This document shows positions 14,531-22,702 of a stretch of 31,687 nt of DNA, piece by piece. The stretch covers positions 1 to 31,687 of the forward strand of contig DAIMNI010000020.1 of NCBI GenBank assembly GCA_036720245.1, read 5' to 3'. A model generated the notes under the pieces. It ran no database searches. It saw only the letters and a program-made list of their open reading frames with translations, and was not told where the DNA came from. Origin of the DNA: JAAZMA01 sp036720245. GTDB taxonomy: Bacteria; Bacillota; Clostridia; Tissierellales; Tepidimicrobiaceae. Made by a program: the position numbers and the translations under genes. How positions within the stretch are numbered: position 1 is the stretch's first letter; each line of letters opens with the position of its first letter.

Positions 14531-15502
14531 TTATTTTTCACCTCCATATAGGTGGCAACTTAAGCTTCGTTCATTTTCCATATCTATTTTATTAGGTTTT
14601 TTCTTATAACATATATCAGTAGCAGAAGGACATCTAGAAGCAAAAATACAGCCTTCATATTTTTTGGATAAGTCCGGTAAAAAGCCAGGTATTCCTTCTA
14701 ATTTTTCTCTATCCCCTTTAAGAGATGGGAAAGATGATAATAAACCTTTGGTATATGGATGTAATGGGTTTTTTAGTACATCTTTTACATATCCTATTTC
14801 CATTAAATCTCCAGCATACATTATTGCTACTTTATTACAAGAAGTAGCCACTACAGACATATCATGAGTAATCATAATCCTAGTCATATCTAATTCCTTT
14901 TCCATTCTAGAAATTTCTTCTAATATTTGACCTTGAGTTACAACATCTAATGCAGTAGTAGCCTCATCCATTATTAAAAGTTTTGGACTATGAATTAGAC
15001 TTATGGCAATGGACACCCTTTGTAACATACCACCAGATAATTCATAAGGATATAGATTGTATACTCTCTCAGATAAATTTACCATATCTAATAAATAAGA
15101 AAATCTATCCATTATTTCTTCTTTACTTGCCTTTGGTTTGTGAACATGGTAAATATCCTCTACCTGAGTTCCTATTCTATGAACAGGAGATAATGAATTC
15201 ATGGATTTTTGGAAAATTACTGATAATTCCTTCCAACGTATTCCCTTTAGTTCCTCTTCAGATAATTTAGTTAAATCTTTTCCTAAAAAATTAGCAATGC
15301 NNNNNNNNNNTTCAGCACTATTTTCAGGCAATAATCCTAATATTCCCATAGCCAAAGTGGATTTTCCCGAACCAGATTCCCCTACAATACCTAGGGAGTC
15401 CCCTTTATATATTTTGAAATTAATATCCTTGACAGCATATACTTTTTTATGTTTATTTACATAGCTTACATTAAAGTTTTTTAAATCTAAAATTGTTTCC
15501 AT
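14531..15502 (-). CDS. oppD: Peptide ABC transporter ATPase, OppD/DppD type (contains assembly gap)
   Basis: 323 residues as written. Walker A is GESGSGKST, the signature LSGGMLQR, Walker B LLIMDEA, H-loop in ITHDM, and the C-terminal cysteine motif is IFASRCP. Ten Ns at 15301-15310 fall between residues ~65 and 68, in the variable stretch after Walker A. The frame is kept across them, but the true gap length is unknown, so a few residues may be missing. Second ATPase of the transporter; its start lies two bases after the oppC stop. Confidence 0.85.
   Translation of the reverse strand: METILDLKNFNVSYVNKHKKVYAVKDINFKIYKGDSLGIVGESGSGKSTLAMGILGLLPENSAEXXXXIANFLGKDLTKLSEEELKGIRWKELSVIFQKSMNSLSPVHRIGTQVEDIYHVHKPKASKEEIMDRFSYLLDMVNLSERVYNLYPYELSGGMLQRVSIAISLIHSPKLLIMDEATTALDVVTQGQILEEISRMEKELDMTRIMITHDMSVVATSCNKVAIMYAGDLMEIGYVKDVLKNPLHPYTKGLLSSFPSLKGDREKLEGIPGFLPDLSKKYEGCIFASRCPSATDICYKKKPNKIDMENERSLSCHLYGGEK
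15301..15310. other. Assembly gap
   Basis: Ten Ns inside the oppD-like gene. Sequence on both sides belongs to the same reading frame if the gap length is correct. Confidence 0.95.
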
Positions 15503-15504
15503 AT

Positions 15505-16365
15505 TTATTCACCCCTTTGATTATTGTGCTTAGGGTTAAGGGCATGGTTTAGTCCATCTCCTAGCAAATAAAATATTGTTACAGTAATAATAATGGCTAG
15601 TCCTGCAAAAGTGGCTATCCACCAAGCATTAGTAATATATGGCTTGCCTTCATATATCATTTGCCCCCAGCTTATGATATTAGGGTCTCCTAATCCTAGG
15701 AAACTAAGACTGGCTTCTGTAAGTATTGCATTAGACATTCCTACAGTAGTATTAGCTATAACGGGGAATATTCCATTTGGAATAATATATTTAAATAATA
15801 TTTGTTTTTTTGTCTCTCCCATGGCAGTAGCTGCTTTAACAAAAGTTCTTTCCCTTAAAGACAAAGCTTGTGCCCTCATTAATTTGGCATTGGATGGCCA
15901 AGTAGTTATTCCTATAACTATCATTACATTTACAAGGCTATTGCCAAAGAATGCTATAATAAGGAGAATTAAAAAGAAAGTAGGAAGCATCATAAATATA
16001 TTTATTATCTCGGAAATAAATTGATCTACTTTTCCTCCAAAGAAACCTGCAGCCCCTCCAATTAAAATTCCCAATATTCCAGAGATTAATGCAGAAATAA
16101 TAGCTACCTTAAGGGAGGTCTTAGTGCCATATATAATCATACTGAAAACATCTTGTCCCATCTTATTAGTTCCTAAAATATGTCCATTTTCCCCAACTTT
16201 CTTTAAAATATCATCACCAAATACATATGGATTTTCCGTTGCAATTAAAGGTGCAAACAACACGATTAGTAGTAATAATACGATTCCGTAAATTCCAAAT
16301 CTAAGCTGCCTATCATTTAAAAAATCATGCTTAGCCTTATTTATAAATTTCTTAAAATTTGTCAT
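15505..16365 (-). CDS. oppC: Peptide ABC transporter permease, OppC/DppC type
   Basis: 286 residues with an N-terminal transmembrane helix (~26-42), a loop with the family motif HILGTNKMGQDVFSMI, and five further helices. The EAA loop for ATPase contact is seen as AATAMGETKKQILFKYIIPN. LSFLGLGDPNIISWGQM is the characteristic OppC C-terminal signature. An integral membrane subunit that pairs with the OppB-type protein, 11 bases downstream of that gene. Confidence 0.88.
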   Translation of the reverse strand: MTNFKKFINKAKHDFLNDRQLRFGIYGIVLLLLIVLFAPLIATENPYVFGDDILKKVGENGHILGTNKMGQDVFSMIIYGTKTSLKVAIISALISGILGILIGGAAGFFGGKVDQFISEIINIFMMLPTFFLILLIIAFFGNSLVNVMIVIGITTWPSNAKLMRAQALSLRERTFVKAATAMGETKKQILFKYIIPNGIFPVIANTTVGMSNAILTEASLSFLGLGDPNIISWGQMIYEGKPYITNAWWIATFAGLAIIITVTIFYLLGDGLNHALNPKHNNQRGE

Positions 16366-16376
16366 AATAGCCCTCC

Positions 16377-17339
16377 TTAGTACCTAATTCTAGGATCGAA
16401 TACTGCATATACAATATCTACTATCATCATCATAACTGCAATTGAAATGGACATGATAAGATACATTCCCATTAAAGTAGGATAATCTCTTTGATTAATA
16501 GCAGTTAGAACTAGCCTACCAGTACCAGGCCAAGCAAATACAATTTCTATTAAGGATACACCAGTTATTAAATAAGCCATAGATATTCCAAATATAGTAA
16601 TAGTAGGTAATATGGCATTTTTAAAGATGTATTTATTAAATATTTTTTTCTCATCCATGCCTGTAGCTCTTAAAGTTAATATAAAATCTTCGCTTGTTAC
16701 TTGGAGAACAGAGGATTTTGCTATTCTAAAATATAGTGGAATCTCAACTAATAATAAGGTTCCTACTGGAAGTATCATATGTTTAATTACGTCTAAAATA
16801 TATGCTCCACCAGTATAAGACGCTCTTGCATCTGTCATACCATAAGTAGGAAGCCATCCTAATTTAGAGGAAAAAATGATAATTAACATTAATCCCAGCC
16901 AAAATGAGGGCATTGAATTCAATATATAAGATAGTCCAGAAAAAATAACATCTATAATAGACCCTTCTCTCCTAGCTGCTATAATACCCATAGCTGTACC
17001 TATAATTAAGGATAATATTCCAGCAGTTAGAACCAATAAAATAGTTGCAGGAAGCTTTTCTACAATCATTTTAGATACTGGCCTATTATAAATAATAGAT
17101 GTGCCTAGATCTCCCTTTACAGTGGTCTTTAAATAATTCACATATTGAACGGGCAAAGGCTTGTCCAATCCATATTTTGCTTCTAAAGCAGCTCTTAATT
17201 CCTGATCATCTGTTTCCTTTCCCATAATGGTTTTTATTGGATCCCCAGGAGCTAAGTTAATAATTATAAAATTCAAAGTAAAAACTATTATAATTGTAAG
17301 TATCCCTGTTAAAATCCTTTTTCCAATATACTTGCCCAC
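16377..17339 (-). CDS. oppB: Peptide ABC transporter permease, OppB/DppB type
   Basis: 320 residues from a GTG at 17339, chosen because AGGAGG lies six bases before it and the product begins with the usual KYIGKRILTGILTI helix. A frame extending 15 codons further upstream has no ribosome site. The family features are NLAPGDPI near residue 30, a periplasmic-side stretch LGTSIIYNRPV, the EAA loop ATGMDEKKIFNKYIFKNA, and the C-terminal DIVYAVFDPRIRY. First gene of an eight-gene minus-strand operon, about 80 bases downstream of its promoter and operator. Confidence 0.88.
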   Translation of the reverse strand: MGKYIGKRILTGILTIIIVFTLNFIIINLAPGDPIKTIMGKETDDQELRAALEAKYGLDKPLPVQYVNYLKTTVKGDLGTSIIYNRPVSKMIVEKLPATILLVLTAGILSLIIGTAMGIIAARREGSIIDVIFSGLSYILNSMPSFWLGLMLIIIFSSKLGWLPTYGMTDARASYTGGAYILDVIKHMILPVGTLLLVEIPLYFRIAKSSVLQVTSEDFILTLRATGMDEKKIFNKYIFKNAILPTITIFGISMAYLITGVSLIEIVFAWPGTGRLVLTAINQRDYPTLMGMYLIMSISIAVMMMIVDIVYAVFDPRIRY

Positions 17340-17395
17340 TTTATCCCTCCTATGATTAGTAAATAATGTCTTACATAAAAGCATTAGTTCAATAC

Positions 17396-17411
17396 AGTGA
17401 ACTTGTTCACT
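17396..17411. promoter_or_regulatory. Palindromic operator of the opp operon
   Basis: AGTGAAC-TT-GTTCACT, a 7-bp dyad lying about +10 to +25 relative to the predicted opp transcription start. It sits between divergently read tetR-like and oppB genes, so the TetR-like protein is the obvious candidate ligand. Confidence 0.6.
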
Positions 17412-17427
17412 TTTTAGTATTGCTATT

Positions 17428-17456
17428 ATATTATCATCGTATTATAATAATGTCAA
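17428..17456 (-). promoter_or_regulatory. Sigma-A promoter of the opp operon
   Basis: A perfect TTGACA (17456-17451), 17-base spacer and TAATAT (17433-17428) on the minus strand. Confidence 0.7.
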
Positions 17457-17511
17457 TATATTTTTTTTAATTAATATCTTGTGAATTGTCGCAATCATTA
17501 AATACCATTTC

Positions 17512-17540
17512 TTTACTAAAGATTGTAAATTTGCTATAAT
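17512..17540 (+). promoter_or_regulatory. Sigma-A promoter of the tetR-like gene
   Basis: TTTACT (17512-17517), 17-base spacer and a perfect TATAAT (17535-17540), about 60 bases before the start codon. Confidence 0.65.
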
Positions 17541-17598
17541 AGCATATTAGAATTAGATATTTTATTCTTAAAGCTATATATGAAAAAGGGGGAAAAGT

Positions 17599-18189
17599 AT
17601 GCCAAAACAAAGGTTTTTTAATTTACCTGATGAAAAAAGGGAATATATAATAGATGCTGCATATGATGTTTTTATTGATATGAATTATAAGGATGTGGAT
17701 ATTCGAACTATTACAAAGGCAGCTAATATTTCCATAGGTAGTTTTTATCAGTATTTCTATGATAAAGATGATTTATATTTATATTTAATGAGTAATATAG
17801 AAAAAAAGATATATGCGGAAGAAGAGGAAAAATCAACTTATTTTTTAACGAATAACGATATAACCCCCATAGAAGAAATTTGTACTGAAAAGGAAATTAG
17901 GTTCAATAAAACATGGTACAATGTGCCTGTTGAGGTTATGATGAAATTTTATTTTGGAGAATACAGTAAAGAATTAAATAGCAGTGTTTTTGATAGGCTT
18001 AAAGAATTGCAAGACTCAGGAAGAATCAAAGATTCCGTAGATATTGATTTTGTATTTCACATCTATGCCACATCTATGTTTAATGTTTTAATGTATTTTA
18101 GAGAAAAGAATATTATAGATAATAAACAAATACTTGCAATAAAAAAAGAATTCTATAATAATTGGTTTTTAAATGGAATAATAAAATAA
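17599..18189 (+). CDS. TetR-family transcriptional regulator
   Basis: 196 residues. The N-terminal ~60 residues form the TetR DNA-binding domain, with KREYIIDAAYDVFIDMNY as first helices and the HTH DIRTITKAANISIGSFYQYF followed by DKDDLYLYL. The C-terminal ligand domain is not recognisable by family. A strong AAGGGGG precedes the ATG. The gene is divergent from the opp operon and the 7-bp dyad at 17396 lies between them, which suggests it represses peptide uptake and degradation until a ligand binds. Its stop codon lies inside the large palindrome at 18182-18232. Confidence 0.85.
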   Translation: MPKQRFFNLPDEKREYIIDAAYDVFIDMNYKDVDIRTITKAANISIGSFYQYFYDKDDLYLYLMSNIEKKIYAEEEEKSTYFLTNNDITPIEEICTEKEIRFNKTWYNVPVEVMMKFYFGEYSKELNSSVFDRLKELQDSGRIKDSVDIDFVFHIYATSMFNVLMYFREKNIIDNKQILAIKKEFYNNWFLNGIIK

Positions 18190-18232
18190 CTTACATTTAG
18201 GGGGACTGTCCCCCTAAATGTAAGTTATTTTA
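18182..18232. repeat. Perfect 25-bp palindrome spanning two convergent stop codons
   Basis: 51 bases with one central T (18207); every arm base pairs. The core is the same GGGGGAC/GTCCCCC palindrome as at 8082 and 5571. The tetR-like stop (18187-18189) and the complement of the glnQ stop (18230-18232) both fall within it. With A-runs on one side and T-runs on the other it could serve as a bidirectional terminator. Confidence 0.85.
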
Positions 18233-18952
18233 CAACACCTTTGATAAAAATTCCCTTGTTCTAGGATTTTGTGGATTTTCAAATAAATCTTTAGCATTAT
18301 TTTCTTCTATAATTTCTCCATCAGCCATAAATATTACTCTATCAGCTACTTGTCTTGCAAAGGCCATCTCATGGGTTACTACTACCATTGTCATACCTGT
18401 TTTAGCTAATTCCTTCATTACATTTAAAACTTCTCCCACCATTTCAGGATCAAGAGCTGATGTAACTTCATCAAAAAGCATAGTTTTTGGATCCATGGCA
18501 AGAGATCTAGCGATTGCTATTCTTTGTTTCTGTCCTCCTGATAGGGAATCTGGATATACATCCTTTTTATCTAATAACTCCATAGTTTTAAGAAGTTCGA
18601 TGGCTTTTTCTTCTGCTTCATCTTTTGTTAGTTTCCCTGTTAAAATAGGGGCTAGACTTATATTTTCCAAAACTGTTTTATGGGGGAAAAGGTAAAAATG
18701 TTGAAACACCATTCCTATTTCTTGCCTTATATTGTCTATTTCTTTTCCCAATTTAGCTATGTTTTTATCATTAATATATATGCTTCCAGAGGTGGGTTCT
18801 TCTAAATAATTTATACATCTTATAAGGGTACTTTTGCCAGAACCTGAGGGCCCTATTAGTCCAATAACTTCCCCATCTTCTATTTCTAAACTTATATCCT
18901 TTAATACATGTTTATCTCCAAAATATTTATTTAGATTCTCTATTTTAATCAT
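18230..18952 (-). CDS. Polar amino-acid ABC transporter ATPase (GlnQ/ArtP type)
   Basis: 240 residues from the ATG at 18952, preceded by AAAGGAG; a TTG seven codons earlier would lie inside that ribosome site. Walker A is GPSGSGKST, Q-loop MVFQHFYLFPH, signature LSGGQKQR, Walker B TMLFDEVTSALD and H-loop VVVTHEM. These are the standard motifs of the polar amino-acid uptake ATPases. The start overlaps the permease end by 8 bases. Under the T-box upstream of the binding-protein gene, the substrate is probably arginine or a related basic amino acid (inference). Confidence 0.88.
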   Translation of the reverse strand: MIKIENLNKYFGDKHVLKDISLEIEDGEVIGLIGPSGSGKSTLIRCINYLEEPTSGSIYINDKNIAKLGKEIDNIRQEIGMVFQHFYLFPHKTVLENISLAPILTGKLTKDEAEEKAIELLKTMELLDKKDVYPDSLSGGQKQRIAIARSLAMDPKTMLFDEVTSALDPEMVGEVLNVMKELAKTGMTMVVVTHEMAFARQVADRVIFMADGEIIEENNAKDLFENPQNPRTREFLSKVL

Positions 18953-19601
18953 TATGTGATAATCTCCTTTCAAACAATCCTATTAGCTGAGACAATGAAA
19001 ATGTAATAATAAAGTATAGTATGGCTACTATTATTAATGGATTGAAAGGCTGATAACTATCACTTTGTACTATTTGAGATGTATACATTAGATCCGCTAC
19101 CCCTATTGTTGAAGCTACGGAGGTTTCCTTTATTAAAGTAACGAATTCGTTTCCCAAAGCTGGTAAAATATTTTTTATAGCCTGAGGCAATATTATATAT
19201 CTCATAGTTTGTCCATCAGATAAGCCTAGACTTTTACTAGCTTCTCTTTGCCCCTTATCTACGGATTGAATTCCAGAGCGGATAATTTCTGCCACATATG
19301 CAGCACTATTTAAAGAAACAGCCACTAGGGCAGCTAAAAATCCATCTATATTTACTCCCGTAATTACATAAGAACCAAAATAAACTAAGGCAATTTGTAC
19401 CATCATAGGTGTTCCACGAATTATCTCGATATATATAGTTGAAATGCCTTTAAAAAGTTTAACTTTTGATAGCTTTAAAAGGCTCAATAAAATTCCCAAG
19501 GCAGCTCCTATAATAAGGGATAAAAAAGATATTAATAAAGTTGTTTTAATTCCTATTAAATAATAGTGTTTATATTCTACAAATAGTTTTACTATATTCA
19601 A
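18945..19601 (-). CDS. Polar amino-acid ABC transporter permease (GlnP/ArtQ type)
   Basis: 218 residues with four or five membrane helices. The N-terminal IKTTLLISFLSLIIGAALGIL helix, read in parts, and IEIIRGTPMMVQIALVYFG are typical of HisMQ/GlnP permeases. The EAA loop is SKSLGLSDGQTMRYIILPQA. It forms the membrane channel with the adjacent ATPase. It starts 11 bases after the binding-protein stop and overlaps the ATPase gene at its end. Confidence 0.88.
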   Translation of the reverse strand: MNIVKLFVEYKHYYLIGIKTTLLISFLSLIIGAALGILLSLLKLSKVKLFKGISTIYIEIIRGTPMMVQIALVYFGSYVITGVNIDGFLAALVAVSLNSAAYVAEIIRSGIQSVDKGQREASKSLGLSDGQTMRYIILPQAIKNILPALGNEFVTLIKETSVASTIGVADLMYTSQIVQSDSYQPFNPLIIVAILYFIITFSLSQLIGLFERRLSHND

Positions 19602-19612
19602 AATTTTGCCCC

Positions 19613-20416
19613 CTAATTACTAAGTTCATCTGCTTCTATTAACCATTTATCTAATAAACCTTTAGATTTTATATCAGCTAATATTTCATTTAATTTCACA
19701 GTCAATTCATCATTTCCTTTTTTTACAGCTATTGCTACACCCCCAGATTCAGAATCTATAACTAAATTATCCACAACCATTAAATTATCATTGGCATTTG
19801 CAAAGGATTCAGCAACAGGTAATTCCATAATTGCACAGTCTATTTTTTTAGTCTTTAGATTCATTACTATATCTGGATTTGTACTTAAGCTTTTTATATC
19901 AGCATCCTTTATTTGTGTTTGAGCAATTTTCTCTTGAGTTGTACCAATTTGTACTCCTACACTTTTACCTTCTAAATCTTCTAATGTATTAATTTTAAAA
20001 TCATCTTCCTTATTTACTAATACAGCAAAATTAGCTTCATAATAAATATCGGTAAAGTTTGCTTCCTTCTCCCTTTTAGAATCTGGGTTCATGCCAGCAA
20101 TTACTATATCTAACATTCCAGTTGATAATCCCCCTAAGAGTTTGTCAAAATCCATATCTTTTATTTCTAATTCTACTCCTAGTTCATCTGCTATATATTT
20201 TGCAATTTCAATATCAAAGCCTACAATTTCATCTTTTCCATCTACCATTTTATGAAATTCAAAAGGTGGATAATCTCCACTTGTCCCCAATACCAATTTA
20301 CCTTTATTCTGAATTCCTTCTAATGTGTATGGTTCAACTTCATTCTTTCCACATGCTACAAATATACTTGATAATACAAGTATAAATACCATTAATAAAC
20401 TCATTTTCTTTTTCAT
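19613..20416 (-). CDS. Amino-acid ABC transporter substrate-binding lipoprotein
   Basis: 267 residues from the ATG at 20416 (GGAGAGGTG upstream); a GTG three codons earlier is part of the ribosome site. The signal peptide ends at FVAC with C22 as lipid anchor. The mature domain is SBP_bac_3: KGKLVLGTSGDYPPFEF, VGFDIEIAKYIADELGV, the FDKLLGGLSTGMLDIVIAGM stretch in parts, and GKSVGVQIGTTQEKIA. The acidic binding-pocket residue of the family follows the VGFD motif. Transcription is controlled by the T-box immediately upstream. Exact amino acid not readable from the protein alone. Confidence 0.87.
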   Translation of the reverse strand: MKKKMSLLMVFILVLSSIFVACGKNEVEPYTLEGIQNKGKLVLGTSGDYPPFEFHKMVDGKDEIVGFDIEIAKYIADELGVELEIKDMDFDKLLGGLSTGMLDIVIAGMNPDSKREKEANFTDIYYEANFAVLVNKEDDFKINTLEDLEGKSVGVQIGTTQEKIAQTQIKDADIKSLSTNPDIVMNLKTKKIDCAIMELPVAESFANANDNLMVVDNLVIDSESGGVAIAVKKGNDELTVKLNEILADIKSKGLLDKWLIEADELSN

Positions 20417-20439
20417 TTTATACACCTCTCCATAATTTT

Positions 20440-20710
20440 TTGTAACAAAAAACTCGCCTCTTTATAATATAAGAGACGAGTTATCCCGCGGTACCACTCT
20501 AATTGCATTTTAAATAATAAAATCCAACTTTATTCAAATAACGCTTTGAATGCGGAATAGGATACTCACTTATAAGCTTTGTCCTATTCATTTCAGCAAC
20601 TCTTTTCATTAAGCTTTCTATTTTCTGGCTCTCACCTTACCCAGTTCTCTGTAAAATTTACTTGACATAATTACTCTTTGCATCGTAAATATTTTGAAAT
20701 TTTTATATTG
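20440..20710 (-). promoter_or_regulatory. T-box leader of the amino-acid transporter, probable arginine specifier
   Basis: The 14-base T-box AGAGTGGTACCGCG (20500-20487) precedes a terminator at 20482-20445 with AACTCGTCTC/GAGGCGAGTT arms and a run of six Ts. Stem I is recognisable: GATGC with AGAGTAA on its 5' side, AGAGAACTGG, GGTGAGAGCCAG, then AATGAAAAGAG with TTGC closing onto GCAA. By position (one purine before the closing helix) the specifier is AGA at 20603-20601, an arginine codon. Uncharged tRNA-Arg would stabilise the antiterminator and switch on the transporter genes. T-box identity is firm; the specifier reading is moderate. The 5' part overlaps the end of the yczE-like gene. 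Confidence 0.88.
20445..20482 (-). terminator. T-box intrinsic terminator
   Basis: Ten-base arms with one GU-type mismatch, a 12-base AT loop and TTTTTT tail on the minus strand. Its 5' arm follows the T-box sequence directly, as required for the alternative antiterminator fold. Confidence 0.88.
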
Positions 20711-21333
20711 GGTATAATTATAAGGCTATTTATTTGATTTGTCAAGTTTTTTTTATCGAAAAATCCTATCAATGGACCTAATGCTATTGTTATTATTAAC
20801 GTACCTAGGCCTATAGGGCCATGGAGCAATAGGGCGATTATTAATCCCAGTACATCGACTACTAATTTTGATACAGAAATTTTTATATTAAACTTTTCTC
20901 CCAATGTTACCATAAAATCATCTAAAGAATTAGGTGCTAACCCCAATCTAATATATAATGCAATTCCAAAGGATAGCAGTATAATCCCTAGAGCAAAGCA
21001 AAATAACCTTATTAATAAGCCATTTCCTACAATAATCCACCCTATAATATAACACCAAAAATCTGTAAATATTCCTAAAAGCAATGCTGTTATTAGAGTA
21101 TAAAAGTTAAACTTTCCTTCTCTTAATAATCCATTCATAATAGTAATAATCACCGCTATAATTATGGCAAATGTTCCGATAGATAAACCATAAATCCTGT
21201 TTAATGCCACATTTACTGCATCCCATGGTCCAACTCCAAAATCTGCTTTTATAGTTAAAGCAACGCCCAGAGTTAAAATAATTATTCCTATTAGAAATAA
21301 TAAATATCTCTTTTTATTTGACATACTTCCCAT
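20671..21333 (-). CDS. YczE/YitT-like membrane protein
   Basis: 220 residues from the ATG at 21333, one base after the stop of the GH4 gene (TAATATG), so translation is probably by reinitiation; a TTG 17 codons upstream lies inside the GH4 gene and lacks support. Five or more hydrophobic helices are visible, and the GVALTIKADFGVGPWDAVNVAL motif, read in parts, and LGLAPNSLDDFMV identify the YczE/YyaS family. Members are inner-membrane proteins of uncertain, possibly transport-related function. The 3' end contains the promoter for the next operon and the first bases of its T-box. Confidence 0.75.
   Translation of the reverse strand: MGSMSNKKRYLLFLIGIIILTLGVALTIKADFGVGPWDAVNVALNRIYGLSIGTFAIIIAVIITIMNGLLREGKFNFYTLITALLLGIFTDFWCYIIGWIIVGNGLLIRLFCFALGIILLSFGIALYIRLGLAPNSLDDFMVTLGEKFNIKISVSKLVVDVLGLIIALLLHGPIGLGTLIITIALGPLIGFFDKKNLTNQINSLIIIPNIKISKYLRCKE
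20717..20745 (-). promoter_or_regulatory. Consensus sigma-A promoter of the T-box operon, inside yczE-like gene
   Basis: Perfect TTGACA (20745-20740), 17-base spacer, perfect TATAAT (20722-20717) on the minus strand. It lies within the last 75 bases of the upstream gene and would start transcription near 20710, just ahead of stem I. Confidence 0.8.
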
Positions 21334-21334
21334 A

Positions 21335-22669
21335 TTAAAAGTTTCTAGTCTTAAATTTTGAGAAATATTCTTTATTATTTTCAATAATATCGTCTAATAC
21401 TTTTTTTGCTAATCCAGCTGAGGGAATAGTTAGATTTAATGTTAAAGCCCTAAGTGCTTTATCATAATCTCCCTCTAAACAAGCCTCTACAGCCAAAACT
21501 TCATATGATTTTTCCATTTCCATTAATCCTTTTTGGAATGTTGGAATTTTACCAACTGCTATTGGCTCTACTCCCTGACTTCCTACATAACATGGCACTT
21601 CTACCACTACATCTTCTCTAAAGTTTGAAATTGCACCTTGATTTAATACATTTACAACAAATCTTTCTTTCTTGTTAAATGCAATGGATTTAGCTATATC
21701 GATAATATAATTACCATGGACTCCAGTTAATAAAGAATCTTCATCTACAAAACCAGTTTTTATAACTCTTTCACACTCTTCAAACACTTCTTTTTCCCTA
21801 TGATCCATTACGTAGTTTGCCCTAGTATACTCTGGATTTTCCTTAGCTACCATTTCATCAGGGAAAAAATAATATTGTAAATAAGTTAAAGGTATAAAAC
21901 CTGGAAAATATTTCACCATTTTTACAATTCCCTTAAAAGTTTCTTCCCAATAAGGATCTGTTTTAATGTCTACATGGTCTATAGTATTTTTATTTCCATT
22001 TAAAATATCTTCTACTAATTGAGGCAATAAATCGTTTCCGTCATTATCATATATAGCAGAAAACCATCCAAAATGGTTTAATCCAAAGTAGTCAAAAGTT
22101 AAATCCTCATGTTCCCTATCTAAAACTTTTGCTAATGATACTTCCTGTGATATTGGCATATCACAAAGGCATAGGGCCTTAGCTTCAGGAACTGCTCTAT
22201 TTAAAGCTTCTGATATCATAGATTCCGGATTAGAATAATTTAATATCCAAGCCTCAGGTGCATACTTAACTGCATCTTTCACAATTTCCACCATAGCTGG
22301 TATGCTCCTCATGGCAAAAGCAAAACCTCCTGCCCCACAAGTTTCTTGTCCAACTAAACCATATTTTAAAGGAATTTTTTCATCATGTTCCCTTTGTTTT
22401 AATCCACCAGGCCTTATCTGAACAAAGAAAAAGTCTGTTTTAGGAAATGCTTTTTCCCTATCAATAGTCCATGAAACCTTAACCTCTGGCAGGTATTTTG
22501 CTACTAAAAGCTTAACATATCCTCCCATAGTATCCAGGCGTTCTTTATTTATATCCACTAATACTAACTCTTTTAAAGGAAGCTCATCATTATTTTTAAT
22601 AAGCCCTTTCACTATTCCCGGTGTATATGTGCTAGCTCCACCTACAATTACAATTTTAAATTTTTTCAT
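21335..22669 (-). CDS. 6-phospho-alpha-glucosidase, glycoside hydrolase family 4
   Basis: 444 residues, normal GH4 length. The NAD-binding GGASTYTPG lies at 10-18. VGQETCGAGG (106-115), NYSNPES (144-150), CDMP (169-172) and GLNHFG (196-201) follow. GH4 enzymes use NAD+ and manganese held by the Cys of CDMP and the His of NHFG. The CDMP form marks the alpha-glucosidase branch (GlvA/MalA); the 6-phospho-beta enzymes usually have CN-x-P. It therefore probably cleaves phosphorylated alpha-glucosides delivered by the PTS genes upstream. GGAGGGAG precedes the ATG. Branch assignment rests on motif knowledge and is less certain than the family. Confidence 0.85.
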   Translation of the reverse strand: MKKFKIVIVGGASTYTPGIVKGLIKNNDELPLKELVLVDINKERLDTMGGYVKLLVAKYLPEVKVSWTIDREKAFPKTDFFFVQIRPGGLKQREHDEKIPLKYGLVGQETCGAGGFAFAMRSIPAMVEIVKDAVKYAPEAWILNYSNPESMISEALNRAVPEAKALCLCDMPISQEVSLAKVLDREHEDLTFDYFGLNHFGWFSAIYDNDGNDLLPQLVEDILNGNKNTIDHVDIKTDPYWEETFKGIVKMVKYFPGFIPLTYLQYYFFPDEMVAKENPEYTRANYVMDHREKEVFEECERVIKTGFVDEDSLLTGVHGNYIIDIAKSIAFNKKERFVVNVLNQGAISNFREDVVVEVPCYVGSQGVEPIAVGKIPTFQKGLMEMEKSYEVLAVEACLEGDYDKALRALTLNLTIPSAGLAKKVLDDIIENNKEYFSKFKTRNF

Positions 22670-22702
22670 TCTGCTCCCTCCATTTTCAAAATTTCTAGAA
22701 AT

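Noticed and set aside
15201..15464. Plus-strand frame across the first assembly gap
   Set aside because: Antisense to the OppD Walker A region and bridged by undefined bases.
15593..16024. 143-codon plus-strand frame opposite the OppC-like permease
   Set aside because: Shadow of a hydrophobic membrane-protein gene; the frame is open only because of codon bias.
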